64,000 bases of DNA from Telopea speciosissima (Eukaryota > Streptophyta > Magnoliopsida > Proteales > Proteaceae), in NCBI RefSeq assembly GCF_018873765.1, contig NC_057916.1, forward strand, positions 10,744,001 through 10,808,000. Reading direction: 5' to 3'. Below, piece after piece: positions 11,791 to 22,805 of this stretch. Each line of letters opens with the position of its first letter. Within the stretch, counting starts at the first letter, position 1. The position numbers were made by a program, and so were the translations under genes. Under the pieces are notes generated by a model that did not search any database, was not told the origin of the DNA, and was given only the letters and a program-made list of their open reading frames with translations.

Positions 11791-14700
11791 TCAACGGCCC
11801 ATTGTCTGTTCCATGGGAGGTATCATGACCAACACGGGTCGACCATTGAAACCAGGATGAGGAAGCTTACGGCGAAGCTCTCGTCCTTCCTGACAGAGAG
11901 AACATGTGTGACAGAAGAAGTGAGTTGCAAAGTCACATGCTGTTTCACACTGTTCTCGTTGCTCGTTATCCTCAATGAAACTTCCGCAGCACCCGCATGA
12001 TCTAGATAATGCCTCACAGCTACCCTGTTTTTCACAATTGAAACAGTGAAGAAACATTAATTTGTTTAGGTCTCTCCATGAATTTAAAGGAAGACAGTAC
12101 ATCAACCAAAAACTATATATATATATATATATATATCAACTAATAGAGTTCTTTGATGTGTATGTATAGCTCAACACCAGAGTCTTGTGTCAATGTGATT
12201 CTGTTGAATATTAAAGGGTTCAATTTGTTTCAAGCTTTGTTGTCTGTGAATTAAGGGCTCGATGATATATAACATAAATGTGTATTGAAGGCTGAATTTG
12301 CGTCTAGCTGGGTGCTAATTGCACCTAATACAACTCTAGAAAATTAATAATGGAATTTAGCAAGCACGAAGAAGTACATAAGCTAGTCAAGCAAATGATA
12401 ATGTTGAATCAACAGACTGAAGCCCCAAATGCATCAAACCTGGACATTGACCTCTATGACAAACATATGGAGAACATATTTGTAATTCCTCCTAGTTCAG
12501 CTCAACTTTGAATCGCTTAAACAACATATCTTTATTTTATTATCTATTCCCGTGTAAGTAAGGTTTTTGTACAGGGTTACCATACAAACATTTCTGTCCA
12601 ATTGTCTACAAAGCAGTCTTACCCAGTAATCAGATATAATAAAGAGCATGCAAACTCATTGAATCAGTTGGTGTTGGCAATGCCAAGTGCAAGGAAGTTA
12701 AAGTAATGCAGAAACCTGAAATCCTAATGTAGTAATACAGTGAAAGTGTTATTCTAGAAATACAAGTTTTGGTTCCGAGATCTGGTAATTTTCTTGAGGT
12801 AATTCTGGCAACGGACTTACTGCCGTGATCTTGTTTTGTTCATCTTGAAGTCTGTCCAGAAAGGTCTCCCATAATTTCTACAAGCCAGTATTGAGAAATA
12901 TTATTCTCTAAGCTCTCTGAAAAGGACAGTACCAAGATTCCTGGCTTTGGTCTAGGAACCCCAACCAGTCCTTTCATTCAAATATTTTTTGCATTGAATC
13001 TACTTACAAATATGATGCAATCTGAAAATCCAGATTAAGGCTCTCAGATGCAAGCAGGCCTAATAATCAAATCTGTGATCAGATCTGAGATAAACGAAGC
13101 AACTGTGTTGTTAAGGGAAGAAATTAGACTGATGCAAGGGGAGGAAAGAGAGATGAGATCGATTGGCTTGAGAGGAAGAAGAGAGAAAAAGAGAAGAAGA
13201 AAAGAGAAGAAATCAGTTTTGAGATACCAATCCCGTATGCACTGCTCAACAGCACCAAAACTCTTAGAAAAAACTCATGTTCTTTACTCAAATCATCTCT
13301 AATTGATTGAGCCCAGATACCTAAAATAATTACTTTGCTGAATCCCCCTCTCATCAATTTTCACCACCTCATTATCCATCCTAGTGTAACCAAAGTTACA
13401 CACCATATATTCTATATTCATTCTACTTATCTTAAAACCTTTTGATTCCAAGGTTGATCTCCATAACTCCAACTTGGCATTAAGCCCTGCTTTTGTCTCA
13501 TCCACCAAAACAACATCCTCAACAAAAAGCATACACCAAGGAACCTCATCTTGAATGTCTCATGTTAAATCATCCATGCTAAGAACAAACAAATGAGGGC
13601 TTAAAGCTGATCCTTGATGTAATTCAATTGTAATTGGGAATTCAATACCTTGACGATGACGATCCCCCCCCCCCCCCCACAGTTCTTACACTTGTCACCG
13701 CACCATCATACATATATTTAATTATGTCCTCATATTTACTTGAAATACTTCTCTTCTCTAGTACTTGCCAGATTAACTCTCTAAGGACTCTGTCATATGC
13801 TTTTTCTAGGTAAAAAAACACCATATGGAGATCCTTCTTGCAATCTCTAAATCATTCCATGAGACTCCCAAGTAAATAACTTGTGTCGTGGACCTTCCTG
13901 GCATAAAACCATATTGGTTCTCCATAATAGTAGTTTCTTGTCTCAGATGGGTTTCAATAACCCTCTCCCATAATTACATAGTATGCTTCTATAGTTATTG
14001 CAGCTCTGAATCCTTTATTTTTGTAAATCGGAACCACAATGCTTGTCCCCTGTTCATCGGGCATTTTCCTTGTGCTCATAATCTTATCAACTAGCTTGGT
14101 TAGCCAAGATAAACCACAGATTCCTAAGCTCTTCCACAATTCTATTGGGACCTCATCTGGGCCTTGTGCCTTGCCTACTTTGATCCTCCTAAAAACTTCT
14201 ATTACTTCAAACACCCTAATTTTTTGTATATATCTACGACATGTGGTGTCTTGATGGGTAATGCAGTTTTTTGGAACACTATTATTCGAAGTGTCTTCAT
14301 TTAGTAAGCTGCAAAAATAACCTTCCCATCTTTTCTTAATGTCCTCATCCCTCATTAGTACTTGACCATCTTCACTTTTAATACATCTAACATGGTTGAG
14401 ATCTTTTCTAATAGCTTTTCCCTCCTCCTTTGTGTTCAGATTGTTATAAAGACCCTCATATTTCTTTGCCCTTGCCTTTCCCACAATCTTCTTAGCTTTA
14501 TTTTTGGCAAATTTATACCTTTGTAGATCCTCAACATCCTTAGTCCTTTGCCATGCCTTAAAACTAGCTTTCTTAGTCTTAATGGCTGCTTGAACCTCAT
14601 CATCCCACCACCAAGTCTCTCTAAAGGAATGACGTTTTCACTCGATTCGCCTAGGACATCTTTAGCAACCATCTTAATACAAGTAGTCATCTCATTCCAC

Positions 14701-17700
14701 ATCGTATCAGTGTCTCCCTCAGAGTCCCACTTTCCTTGTTTAACAACTTCATCAGTAAATGATTTTAAAGTATTTCCTTTTAAGCACCAGCACCTTATCA
14801 GGGTTAGATATGGAAACTGCATGCTTATTTTATGTACAACCAACTACACAAAGGCATTTTTTTCATGTTGCTCGACTTGTTCCCTACTTATGTTTCAATT
14901 TTATCATCTTAACTAATCTCAACTATGACTAAGATCCTAGGATTTTGCACTCTCACTTTTAGCATCACTTGAGTCACTTCACTACTTGAGGTCGGTAGTT
15001 ACCCACCAAAGTTATCTAGAGTTAGAAATACACCATCAGCCTCGCGGTAGAGGCCCAATGAGAGAACAGGAAGATACTTGAGATGGGGACTCAGAGTTGC
15101 AGGGGAGAAAGGAACACTCCACGACCACAGACACGCGCACATACACACACACACGCCACGACATACTCAAATCTATTTCTTTTCATTCTAAGAACTGAGT
15201 TCATTGATTACAAGTATATAAAGAGAAGAAACAAACAAAGATTCCTAACTGGAAAGTAAAACACTTACTAACTTCAATTCTATCTCCTATTATCTACGTA
15301 ACCTATTCAAAGCAAAACATGATAATATAAGAAGTAAAATAAAAGACTAAACTAAACTACTACCAACCTTTATTAGACCAAAAACCCAAATTGGCTCAGT
15401 TCCCGTTTGGGTTTCCAAAGCCGATCATATTGGTTCAACCACTCTAGAGCCACTGCATCAACTTTCCTCCTTTGAAAAGAACTCGACTTTGTCGAGTTTA
15501 GACAAGGATCAAAGAGGCCATCTGAGTCAACACGTAGGAGGGGGAATGATCCAACCACCTTCTTGAGCTTAATGTCGGCAAGATCTTTAGTGGGAAGAAA
15601 CTTTATTTCTTTGTTGTCGTGCTTGAAAGAGTAGGTATTCACATACCCACAATGTTGTGCCTTTTTATCAAATAGCCACAGTTAACCAAGAAGAATGTGA
15701 CACACCTTCAGAGGAAGGATGTCACATTGTATTGTATCCACAAATCCAACAATAGAGTATGTGAGCAAACACCTATCAATAATCTTGAGATTGGTGTTGT
15801 TTACCCATGCAATTTTGTAGGAATTTGAATGTGGCTTTGTTTGCAATCCTAGCATATGAATGTCTTCAAAGACTACATTAGTGCAACTACCTCCATCGAT
15901 CTCCATGCTACATAATTGGTCATTGCACTTCACGCAGGTCTAGAAGATATTGTTGCAGAGCCAATCTTCATCCTCAAGAGACCTCGTGAGTGGTCAAAAT
16001 AGGACGAAGAACATAAAAAGGTTGTCGCTCGCCCGCTCATCATTGTCGTTGACTTCACCCCCTCCAAATTAATTGTCTCAAGATTTAGTTGTTCTTCTGA
16101 TACAAAACGTATAAAAGAATCCTCAATATCAGCTACCAAACGGTTGGGACATGGAGCATTAATATGCCCGTACCCTTTGCACATAAAACACTAAATGACA
16201 GCCTGTGGCACCATAGGAGGTCGAGGTGAAAACTATGGCTGGTTAGGTTGTGAAGATGGCATTGATGAACCACTAGTCTATGGCTTGCTGAACGATTTTA
16301 TCTATTGATAAGACTGTTGCTGACTGAACTATAACCCAAGGAAAAGTATCTGTAAAAGTATCCAAGTATAAGGTCTCTTTAAACTTACTTCAACCTAATA
16401 TGCCACCTGTATTGCATCTTCCATCGTAGGCAGTCGACTGGATGCTAGTGCAACAGTGATCTGAGGAGGCAAACCATTGTGAAACTGTGCCACCTATACC
16501 TACTCCTCTACTCAAAATCAGATTGAGTGGATAAATAGTAAAATCTGGCCATGTACTCAACTATCGTGCAAACTTGAGGTGCATGCTACTTGTAGTCAGT
16601 AGGCAAGAATCTCTTGTTTATGGCTTCACTCATCTCAGCCCAAGTAGTGACTAACCCAATGCCTCGAATCCAATTCTGTTGTTGGTGTTTGATTCACCAA
16701 ACTCAAGTCGTGCCCTTCAGTTTAGCCTCTACAAATAGAATCTTTTTGGCCTCAGTCAACCCGTACCACTATCATCTGAAAAATATTCCCAAATTGTGAG
16801 TCCCATCAAGATACTGCTTAGGGTTGTTATCCCCATAAAAATCGATGACATCCAGCTTTGCTCATCTTTCAGCTCCATAAAGAGGATCATCATATCGACC
16901 AACTCCATATGGCAGTGGTGGTGGTGTATGATGTGGCGATGTAACAAGAGACGGGCCTTGTGGAGTGCAGTTGGAAGAATCCCCAGACTACATGGGACTC
17001 TTTTCTTTATCTGAAGCCCCCAATCAATCAATAGAAGCTTGCATAGATGCCATCATATTCTAGATGGAATTGACAGTTGTTGAAGGTATCAACATGATCT
17101 GTGTGGTTGGCAATCTCCATCCTACTTTCCTCTTTAAAGAATTAAGTTGTTGGACAATCTCACTATTGGCCACCATAGTTAAAATATGATTAGAATATCC
17201 AAATTGATGGTGATCCTGGTGTTCAGAAACCCTCTTTGGAATCACTATGGACTTACACAAAGAGTAGAAAGCTCAAATCAAAAGTGTAGCAGAAAACTGT
17301 AAATAAATTAAAGTTTATAATAAAATGGCAAATCTGTAATTACCATGAACAACGCATGGTCCCTTTGGCATAAGAAACATAATTAGGATTAAAAGAGACA
17401 AGTACTCATATTGGGGGTAATTCCAGAATTAAAATAAAACAAAGGAATAATAACTTATAAAGGGTATTTAAGTGAACTCACAATAAAAAGGGGGGAAATA
17501 TTAAGAATTGGGGTTAAAAGGGGAACATATCACAGGGGGAGGGGAGGAAGACGAGGTTGTCTTCAACCTCAGTCCAACGAACCAGGAGGAGTCGCATCAA
17601 GTTCGAATAGAAGGAGGATTCTGGCTCAAGAAATCCAATTCGCCGGGAGGGTGAATGTTCAAACAATTACGAAGGGTCTTCAAAAACCAGGTACGAACTC

Positions 17701-20700
17701 AATCTTCAACTAGTGCTATTGCATGAATGGGTTTCACAGGCAGGGAAAGGTGGGTTTTGGGATTCTAGGGCTTGGGTTACCAAGGAAATACGATTCAACC
17801 CCTTAAGTAGGCCAAACTAGGGTTTATTAGATGGAAGAGGAGAAAATAACGAATAGCAAGGAAAGAGGAGAAACAGCTAGAGAGAAGGAAAGTCCGTACC
17901 TTAGCAGAGGGAAGAGAGAGATTGATGGGGAGGAAGATGGAGGAATTTCAGATCTGATACCAAATTGGTGGAGGCCCCCAGTGAGAGAACGGGAAGATAC
18001 CTGAGATGGGAACTCAGAGTTGCAGGGGAGAAAGGAATACTACACGACCACAGTTGTGCACACATGCCACAACGTACTCGAATCAATTTCTTTTCTAAAA
18101 ATTGAGTTTGTTGATTACAAGTATATAAAGAGAAGTAACAAACAAAAAATCCTAACTAGAATGTAAAACCCAAAGTAACTCAAACTCTATCTCCTATTGT
18201 AACCTATTCAAACCAAAACATGATAATATAAAAGAAATAAAAGAAATAAAAGAAAATACTATAAACTAAACCATTACTAGCCTTTATTATAACAAAAACC
18301 TAACTTGCCTCAGTTCCGTTTGGGTTTGGGTTTCCAAAGCCAGACATATTGGTCCAACCACTCTAGAGCCACCACATCACCTCGACTATGATCATATATC
18401 TTTAATTGAAAGCCCGCACTTTCAGAACACCATAAAACATCCGTCCCACCCCCCTCCAAATCATAGGCAGCATTGAAGTCTCTTAGTCATAGTCATCATA
18501 GAAATTGCACAAGATACAAAAGGGAATATTATCACAATCAACACAACTCTGCTCCTATCATTCATTAATCAGAATATTCTTCACATGAAATTTTCTTCTA
18601 ATTCAGTCATCTCTGCTGGGTCAGATTGCTATCACAGTGTTGGAAGGGGATAGCATACTTCCCTTCTTTTACCATGACTTTCTAATTCCCGTCCATCAGG
18701 ACATAAATAGAAAAAATTATAAATAAAGATGAGAGACAATAGCTGGAGGAGGGGGCCAGTTCAAAAACACCCCCACTGCCAATAAAAATGACGCTTTTAA
18801 AACTTTACCCCCCTTTCCAAATAATTAGAACACCTCTGGCTAATACAAACCATTGATACAACATAAGTAAGTGGTCAACAATATGGGCCTACCAACCAGC
18901 CCAAATAACGTGTGCAGTATAAATAGGTATTTAAGTGATGCAACTCAAATTGTGCAATGTCCAAATTGACATCTGATGTAACAGGTGATCAACATCAAAT
19001 AGAATGAATACTATCTGAAAAACAAAGGAAAAACAAATAGTGGAAAGGGAATTGACGTTCTAGATCACTTTCTGTAATCAGTGATCACTATCTAAGACAA
19101 TTTACAAACATAAGACAAAAGGGTAAGTCATTCATAGGCTCAAAAAGATTTAACAGGAACAAAAAAAGAAACATGAACTGCAACCAAAAATCTGAACCCT
19201 TGTTGGGGGTGGGGGGAGGGTGGGTGGGAAGGATAAACACTAATCAATGAAGTTATCACAAGAAAAATTAACAAAATAACTTGCCTCAAGATTGAATTTA
19301 CGGCGGACTGCAGTTCGGCTGGAATATGAAAACCAGGGTGCCAGGCAATTCCAACCAAAAAAGGTATTTCCAAGCAGGTAAAGTGCAGAGTAACCCAAGC
19401 AATGGTTACCAAAAGCCCCTGGACCAGAGCCTAGTCTCTCAACATTGCTGCCATATAGCATACAAGGGGCAACACTTCCAAGGAGACCTAGCCAGATTAC
19501 AGCTTGTCAGTGTATAAAAGACCAACAAACATGTGTGAAATGCAATGAAACCAACGGCATTGAAAACCTTTTAGTATCTCAGTAGCTGGAAACTACTAAG
19601 TATGAAATTCAAATACATAAGTCGGAGTACGAATTATTGTCATTTAACATTAAAGCCTCAGCCTCGTAAAACTTACAACCTCAAAGAGTGGCCCCAATCA
19701 ATAACAAATGTGGGAAATATGTTAGTTATCTTGACATAAATTTAAGGGCAAGAGTTCTCTGTGGGGGAGTGTGGTTCCTGCGCATGCATGCAGCGGCATC
19801 AACAGGGCGGTCATTACCCCCTTTCAGGGGAGGGGGGGGGTGTCATTTTGCCCCCATGGGTCAGGGCACAGGGAGTACACTCCACCCGCAGAGAACATTT
19901 CTCCTAAATTTAATATTAAGATCTAACCTTAAATTTAATATCAAGTGAATAGCGGGTACCCATCAGCCAAGCTTAGTGAACAAACAAGCTTGAGATCAAT
20001 TTTGTGGTCCGTGAGCAAAGCCAGGTGCTCAGGTAGTTTACTGAGGCTCTGATTGCCCATAAACTCGTTTACATGCTTATACACACTTCTCATAACTTTG
20101 GGGCATGAACGAGGGTGGGAGGGAGGGGTTTTAATTTTCTCTCAAGTACAGAGGTGAAGGAAACTAGAGATCCACTTTTAGTCTGAAGTTAATAAATTAA
20201 TCATTCGGTTGGGGGGGGGGGGGGGGAGAAGCTGTTCATGAAACAACGCAGAGGTCTTAGCCCCACCATAACACTGTCGGCATTCTACTTCTCCAAATAA
20301 AACCAAGTAGACAAATTTTTACGGCCAATTTGAGCAACAAACCATCATCAGACTGCAATAGCGGGAAATGCTTCTTCAAAACTATAAAAAACACCGATAA
20401 AACCAAGAGGAAAAAAACGATCTGATGCACAATTCATCGTAAAAGTTCGTGGAGATTAGAAAACCATCCAGTTGACAATTCACCACAATTTAATCCCCAT
20501 AAATCACCAGAGAAAGGGAGTACATGAAACTTACAGACTTCAAGATCACTGCTGCAGAACTCATCATTTCGGCCGAGGCAAGCAAAGAGCGACGAATCCC
20601 AATAAGCACGAGCCACTGGCTCCCCGACTACACTTCCGTGACCTAACGGCAGTCCATCAGCAGTCCATCCAACACCAAAATCACCGATCTGTCCCGATTC

Positions 20701-20799
20701 CACATGCACAGATTTCGATTCTTTCTCACCGCCACTCGCGTTACCATCTCCGTCGCCTCGATTGGCAATAAGAGGGCTCGATTCTTCCTGATTAGCCAT
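11791..20799 (-). CDS. PLAC8-domain (Cys-rich) membrane-associated protein, three exons
   Basis: Exons 20799-20535, 19487-19285 and 12024-11791 join in phase (1 then 0) to 233 codons, the usual size of this family. Exon 1 begins MANQEESSPLIANRGDG and ends FCSSDLEV; exon 2 reads LLGSVAPCMLYGSNVERL and then NTFFGWNCLAPWFSY, a hydrophobic segment; exon 3 has many cysteines and the PLAC8 signature CDFATHFFCHTCSLCQEGRE followed by PHPGFNGRPVLVMIPP. It resembles the Arabidopsis AT5G51400-type PLAC8 proteins. PLAC8 proteins are often plasma-membrane proteins tied to metal transport or organ size; the role of this subgroup is not known to me. Exon 2 ends in a GC donor (GAG|GCAAGT) instead of GT. Intron 2 is 7.3 kb because of a LINE and an LTR element; intron 1 is 1.05 kb. 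A SINE sits about 140 bp upstream of the ATG. Confidence 0.9.
12025..13289. other. Left part of PLAC8 intron 2
   Basis: AT-rich intron sequence with a TA run (12115-12136). A short reading at about 12800-12850 on the minus strand (ETFLDRLQDEQNKITA followed by GTAAGT) looks exon-like but has no support elsewhere. Nothing else recognised. Confidence 0.4.
13290..14830 (-). mobile_element. RTE-type LINE fragment in PLAC8 intron 2
   Basis: On the minus strand, from about 14830 downward: a region between endonuclease and reverse transcriptase (KYEGLYNNLNTKEEGKAIRK), the RT finger (GKAQGPDEVPIELWK), the palm (LEKAYDRVLRELIW), the catalytic box region (LFVEDVVLVDETKAGLNAKL, where the usual FADD reads FVED) and the segment LESKGFKISRMNIEYM. 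This order and wording are typical of plant RTE non-LTR retrotransposons. The frame shifts several times, a C run interrupts it at 13663-13678, and endonuclease and 3' tail were not found, so it is a dead fragment. Confidence 0.85.
15045..15460 (-). repeat. 3' LTR of the gag-protease element
   Basis: 416 bp, aligned end to end with 17966-18379. It shares the blocks CTCAGAGTTGCAGGGGAGAA, GATTACAAGTATATAAAGAG and CAACCACTCTAGAGCCAC. Confidence 0.85.
17966..18379 (-). repeat. 5' LTR of the gag-protease element
   Basis: 414 bp. Its inner edge is four bases from the TGGTATCAGA primer site, which fixes the orientation as minus; the outer edge abuts the CCTCG duplication. Confidence 0.85.
18385..19284. 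other. Right part of PLAC8 intron 2
   Basis: About 0.9 kb of AT-rich intron with a G-rich stretch at 19203-19229. No exon or element recognised. Confidence 0.5.
19751..19905. repeat. Foldback repeat, family 2 (in PLAC8 intron 1)
   Basis: Starts AGAGTTCTCTGTGGGGGAGTG and ends CACTCCACCCGCAGAGAACATTTCTCC, so the ends are inverted copies. The centre keeps the family phrases GGTCATT and TGTCATTTTGCCCCCATGGG. Other copies: 28111-28273, 48378-48510, 48565-48695 and, more distantly, 49935-50104. Confidence 0.65.
20208..20227. repeat. G homopolymer run
   Basis: About 16 G in PLAC8 intron 1; similar runs occur at 8577-8592, 27441-27456 and 29918-29939. Such runs are prone to sequencing-length error. 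Confidence 0.9.
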
Positions 20800-20938
20800 G
20801 AAAGCTAACCCTAACAGATGCAGAATAGAAGTTTGAGAATAACGGGCACAGTGAACAGCACAGAAGCCAAAGGAGGTAAAAGAGGTAGTAGTCAAGGACG
20901 AAGCTTCCTTCTCTTCCTAGAGGAAGGAAATAAAAATA

Positions 20939-21150
20939 GGCAACCGAACCAACAATGCTTAGCTCAGTTGGTGAGCCGTGGTGCGCTTCATGCCCATGCT
21001 CACCAAGAGGTCTCGAGTTCGAGTCTCTTGGCACAGGTATCTTATCCCCTCCCTGAGTCCCTGCCTCCCTGGTTCGATCCCCCCACCCTTCTATCAAACT
21101 ATGTAAACCTCCCAATTAACCAAAAAAAAAAAAGAAAAAAGGCAACCGAA
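20939..21150 (+). mobile_element. tRNA-derived SINE with perfect 10-bp duplications
   Basis: Body 20949-21140 is bounded by GGCAACCGAA at 20939-20948 and 21141-21150. It has an A box (TTAGCTCAGTTGG, 20959-20971), a B box (GAGTTCGAGTCTC, about 21015-21027), a pyrimidine-rich 3' region and an A-rich tail. It lies about 140 bp upstream of the PLAC8 start codon in the region shared with the divergent hAT-like gene. The intact duplications point to a recent insertion. Confidence 0.88.
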
Positions 21151-22805
21151 TATTAAGTATTAAATTTCGAACCGGATCGGTTATCGCGGAAGCCGACCGA
21201 AAAATTGAAACCGGACCAATCGTTATCTCCATCTTTCACCACTCGCGCTCTCAGTCAGTACGTCTCACTCTCTCACCGCGACGGCTGAACGGCCTCTCCG
21301 TCACCTCCGACACTCAGTCTCTCGGTATCACGCCTCGGCTTCTCAGACGCCATTTAAAAAAAAAAAAATTTTTTGATTCCGACGCTTGGACATCTCTGAT
21401 CATTTTCTCGAAGCGAGCCCTAATGGAAGACGATGGACCAACATCGATCTCTCATCTCTCACTCTCTCAGTGGTCAGTATTCTCAGAGTGTCAGTTTCAC
21501 GCTTCGGTCTCTCACGCCACACAGTGACTGTTCTGACGGATCTCTCTCTCTGTGGGTGCTTTCAGTGCTCTTAGTCTCTCGGAAGGTTTGGCTTAATCTC
21601 TTCCCTCGTCTCTTGTTTTTGGTCGATCTGAAATTCCAGGGTTTGTCTTATTCTTCTATAGATTTGGAGAATCCAACTCTTATTATTCTCAATGATGCCG
21701 TATTTTCTTTCACTGCCCTTATGGTGTCATTGTGCTCGTTTCCTTGCATGAAATAACTCTCATCCTTAATTTTCTGTGCTACTTTGCTTTCTGTTCAAAT
21801 AAAGGTATTTACATCTATGAATTGCAAAGAATTTCTAGTTATGGATTGTTCTTGTTTTGGATTCTTCCTGGTTATTGGTTTTAATTGCCAGTTTATGTGA
21901 TTGTTTTGGTCTTGTGATGATTCCTGAGGAAATTCTCAGTTTGAATCCACTAGAGATTACTAGAATTGACATGTTGCCACTTGGGAGTTGCATGCAATGT
22001 TCAATGTCTACTTGTTTTAAAGTTCTTTCAAGCATGCAATAGTGGATGAAATTTTTAATTTATAGCATTGACTATATGTTAGTATAAGGGGTGCTATTTG
22101 GCTATTTATATTGATTACAGGAGAGGTTGGATTGAGTTAGATTTGTATATAAAAGGGGGTTGGCTTCCATGATGAGCTTTGAATTTGTAAGTCTATAATT
22201 TTTGGTTTGTTCTCACTTTGTGGTGATATTTGAGGATTGTGTTCTACCAGGGAGGGATTGCAGTTTGTTGAGGTATGCCAGGTTTCATGCTTTTTGCGGA
22301 AGAAGTTGATGTTATGATTGTGAAAGGTTTGACTGCAGTGATGCAATTCTCAAGTTATTCTTGTATGTTGGCTTGTTGTATGGCTATTAAGGGATTTTGA
22401 ATAATATTTAGGTCATGTTAGAACGTAAATTTACTACATGATTGTTATTATTTAATATTTGAGAGACAAATGAATACAAAGTATGAAAAAAATGATATGC
22501 TTTGCTCTCTGTTAGATAGTTCCTTCTAATTACTCAAAGACTTCGATAAGATTATTTTTTTTTTGGGGTGAGGGGGGTGGGGGGAGAGAGAATTTCAGTT
22601 TGTTTTGTTGGTGACGTGCTGTAATGATTAATATAGTATAATCAAAATGGCCTATGATTTCTGTAGTGGTCTATTCTTCCATATCTGAACATGTTTTTGT
22701 TTATATGCAATTATGAATGCATGTGACTCTTGAATATATTATAGATTTTTATGGTTCTAATTATGTGATATGTTTTCCTATTGACAGTAGTTAGAAATTA
22801 GAGAA
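21151..22805 (+). promoter_or_regulatory. Divergent promoter region and probable 5' UTR of the hAT-like gene
   Basis: 21190-21600 is CT-rich with CTCTC runs, typical of plant promoters and 5' UTRs. Just before the ATG at 22806 the sequence TTGACAG precedes TAGTTAGAAATTAGAGAA, which could be the 3' end of a 5'-UTR intron with a donor near 21580 (GGAAG|GTTTGG). No coding function is supported between 21386 and 22805. The exact transcription start and intron limits are inferred. Confidence 0.4.

Larger units (their letters stand above)
15040..18384 (-). mobile_element. Ty3/Gypsy-like LTR element with gag and protease only (fossil)
   Basis: Two LTRs (15045-15460 and 17966-18379) enclose a 2.5-kb interior, and the 5-bp duplication CCTCG flanks it (15040-15044 and 18380-18384). 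Read on the minus strand, a primer site matching initiator-Met tRNA (TGGTATCAGA) follows the 5' LTR at 17951-17964 and a purine tract (AAAGGAGGAAAGT) precedes the 3' LTR at about 15461-15475. Between them are a gag-like region, a zinc knuckle (CKGYGHINAPC, about 16155-16185) and a retropepsin-like block (CSMEIDGGSCTNVVFEDIHM to VCHILLG). Reverse transcriptase, RNase H and integrase are absent. The coding part is broken. The LTRs differ at roughly one site in ten by eye, suggesting an insertion several million years old. Confidence 0.85.

Noticed and set aside
20957-21030. Possible tRNA gene at the start of a SINE
   Set aside because: Body continues into an unrelated 3' region with an A-rich tail and is bounded by 10-bp duplications.
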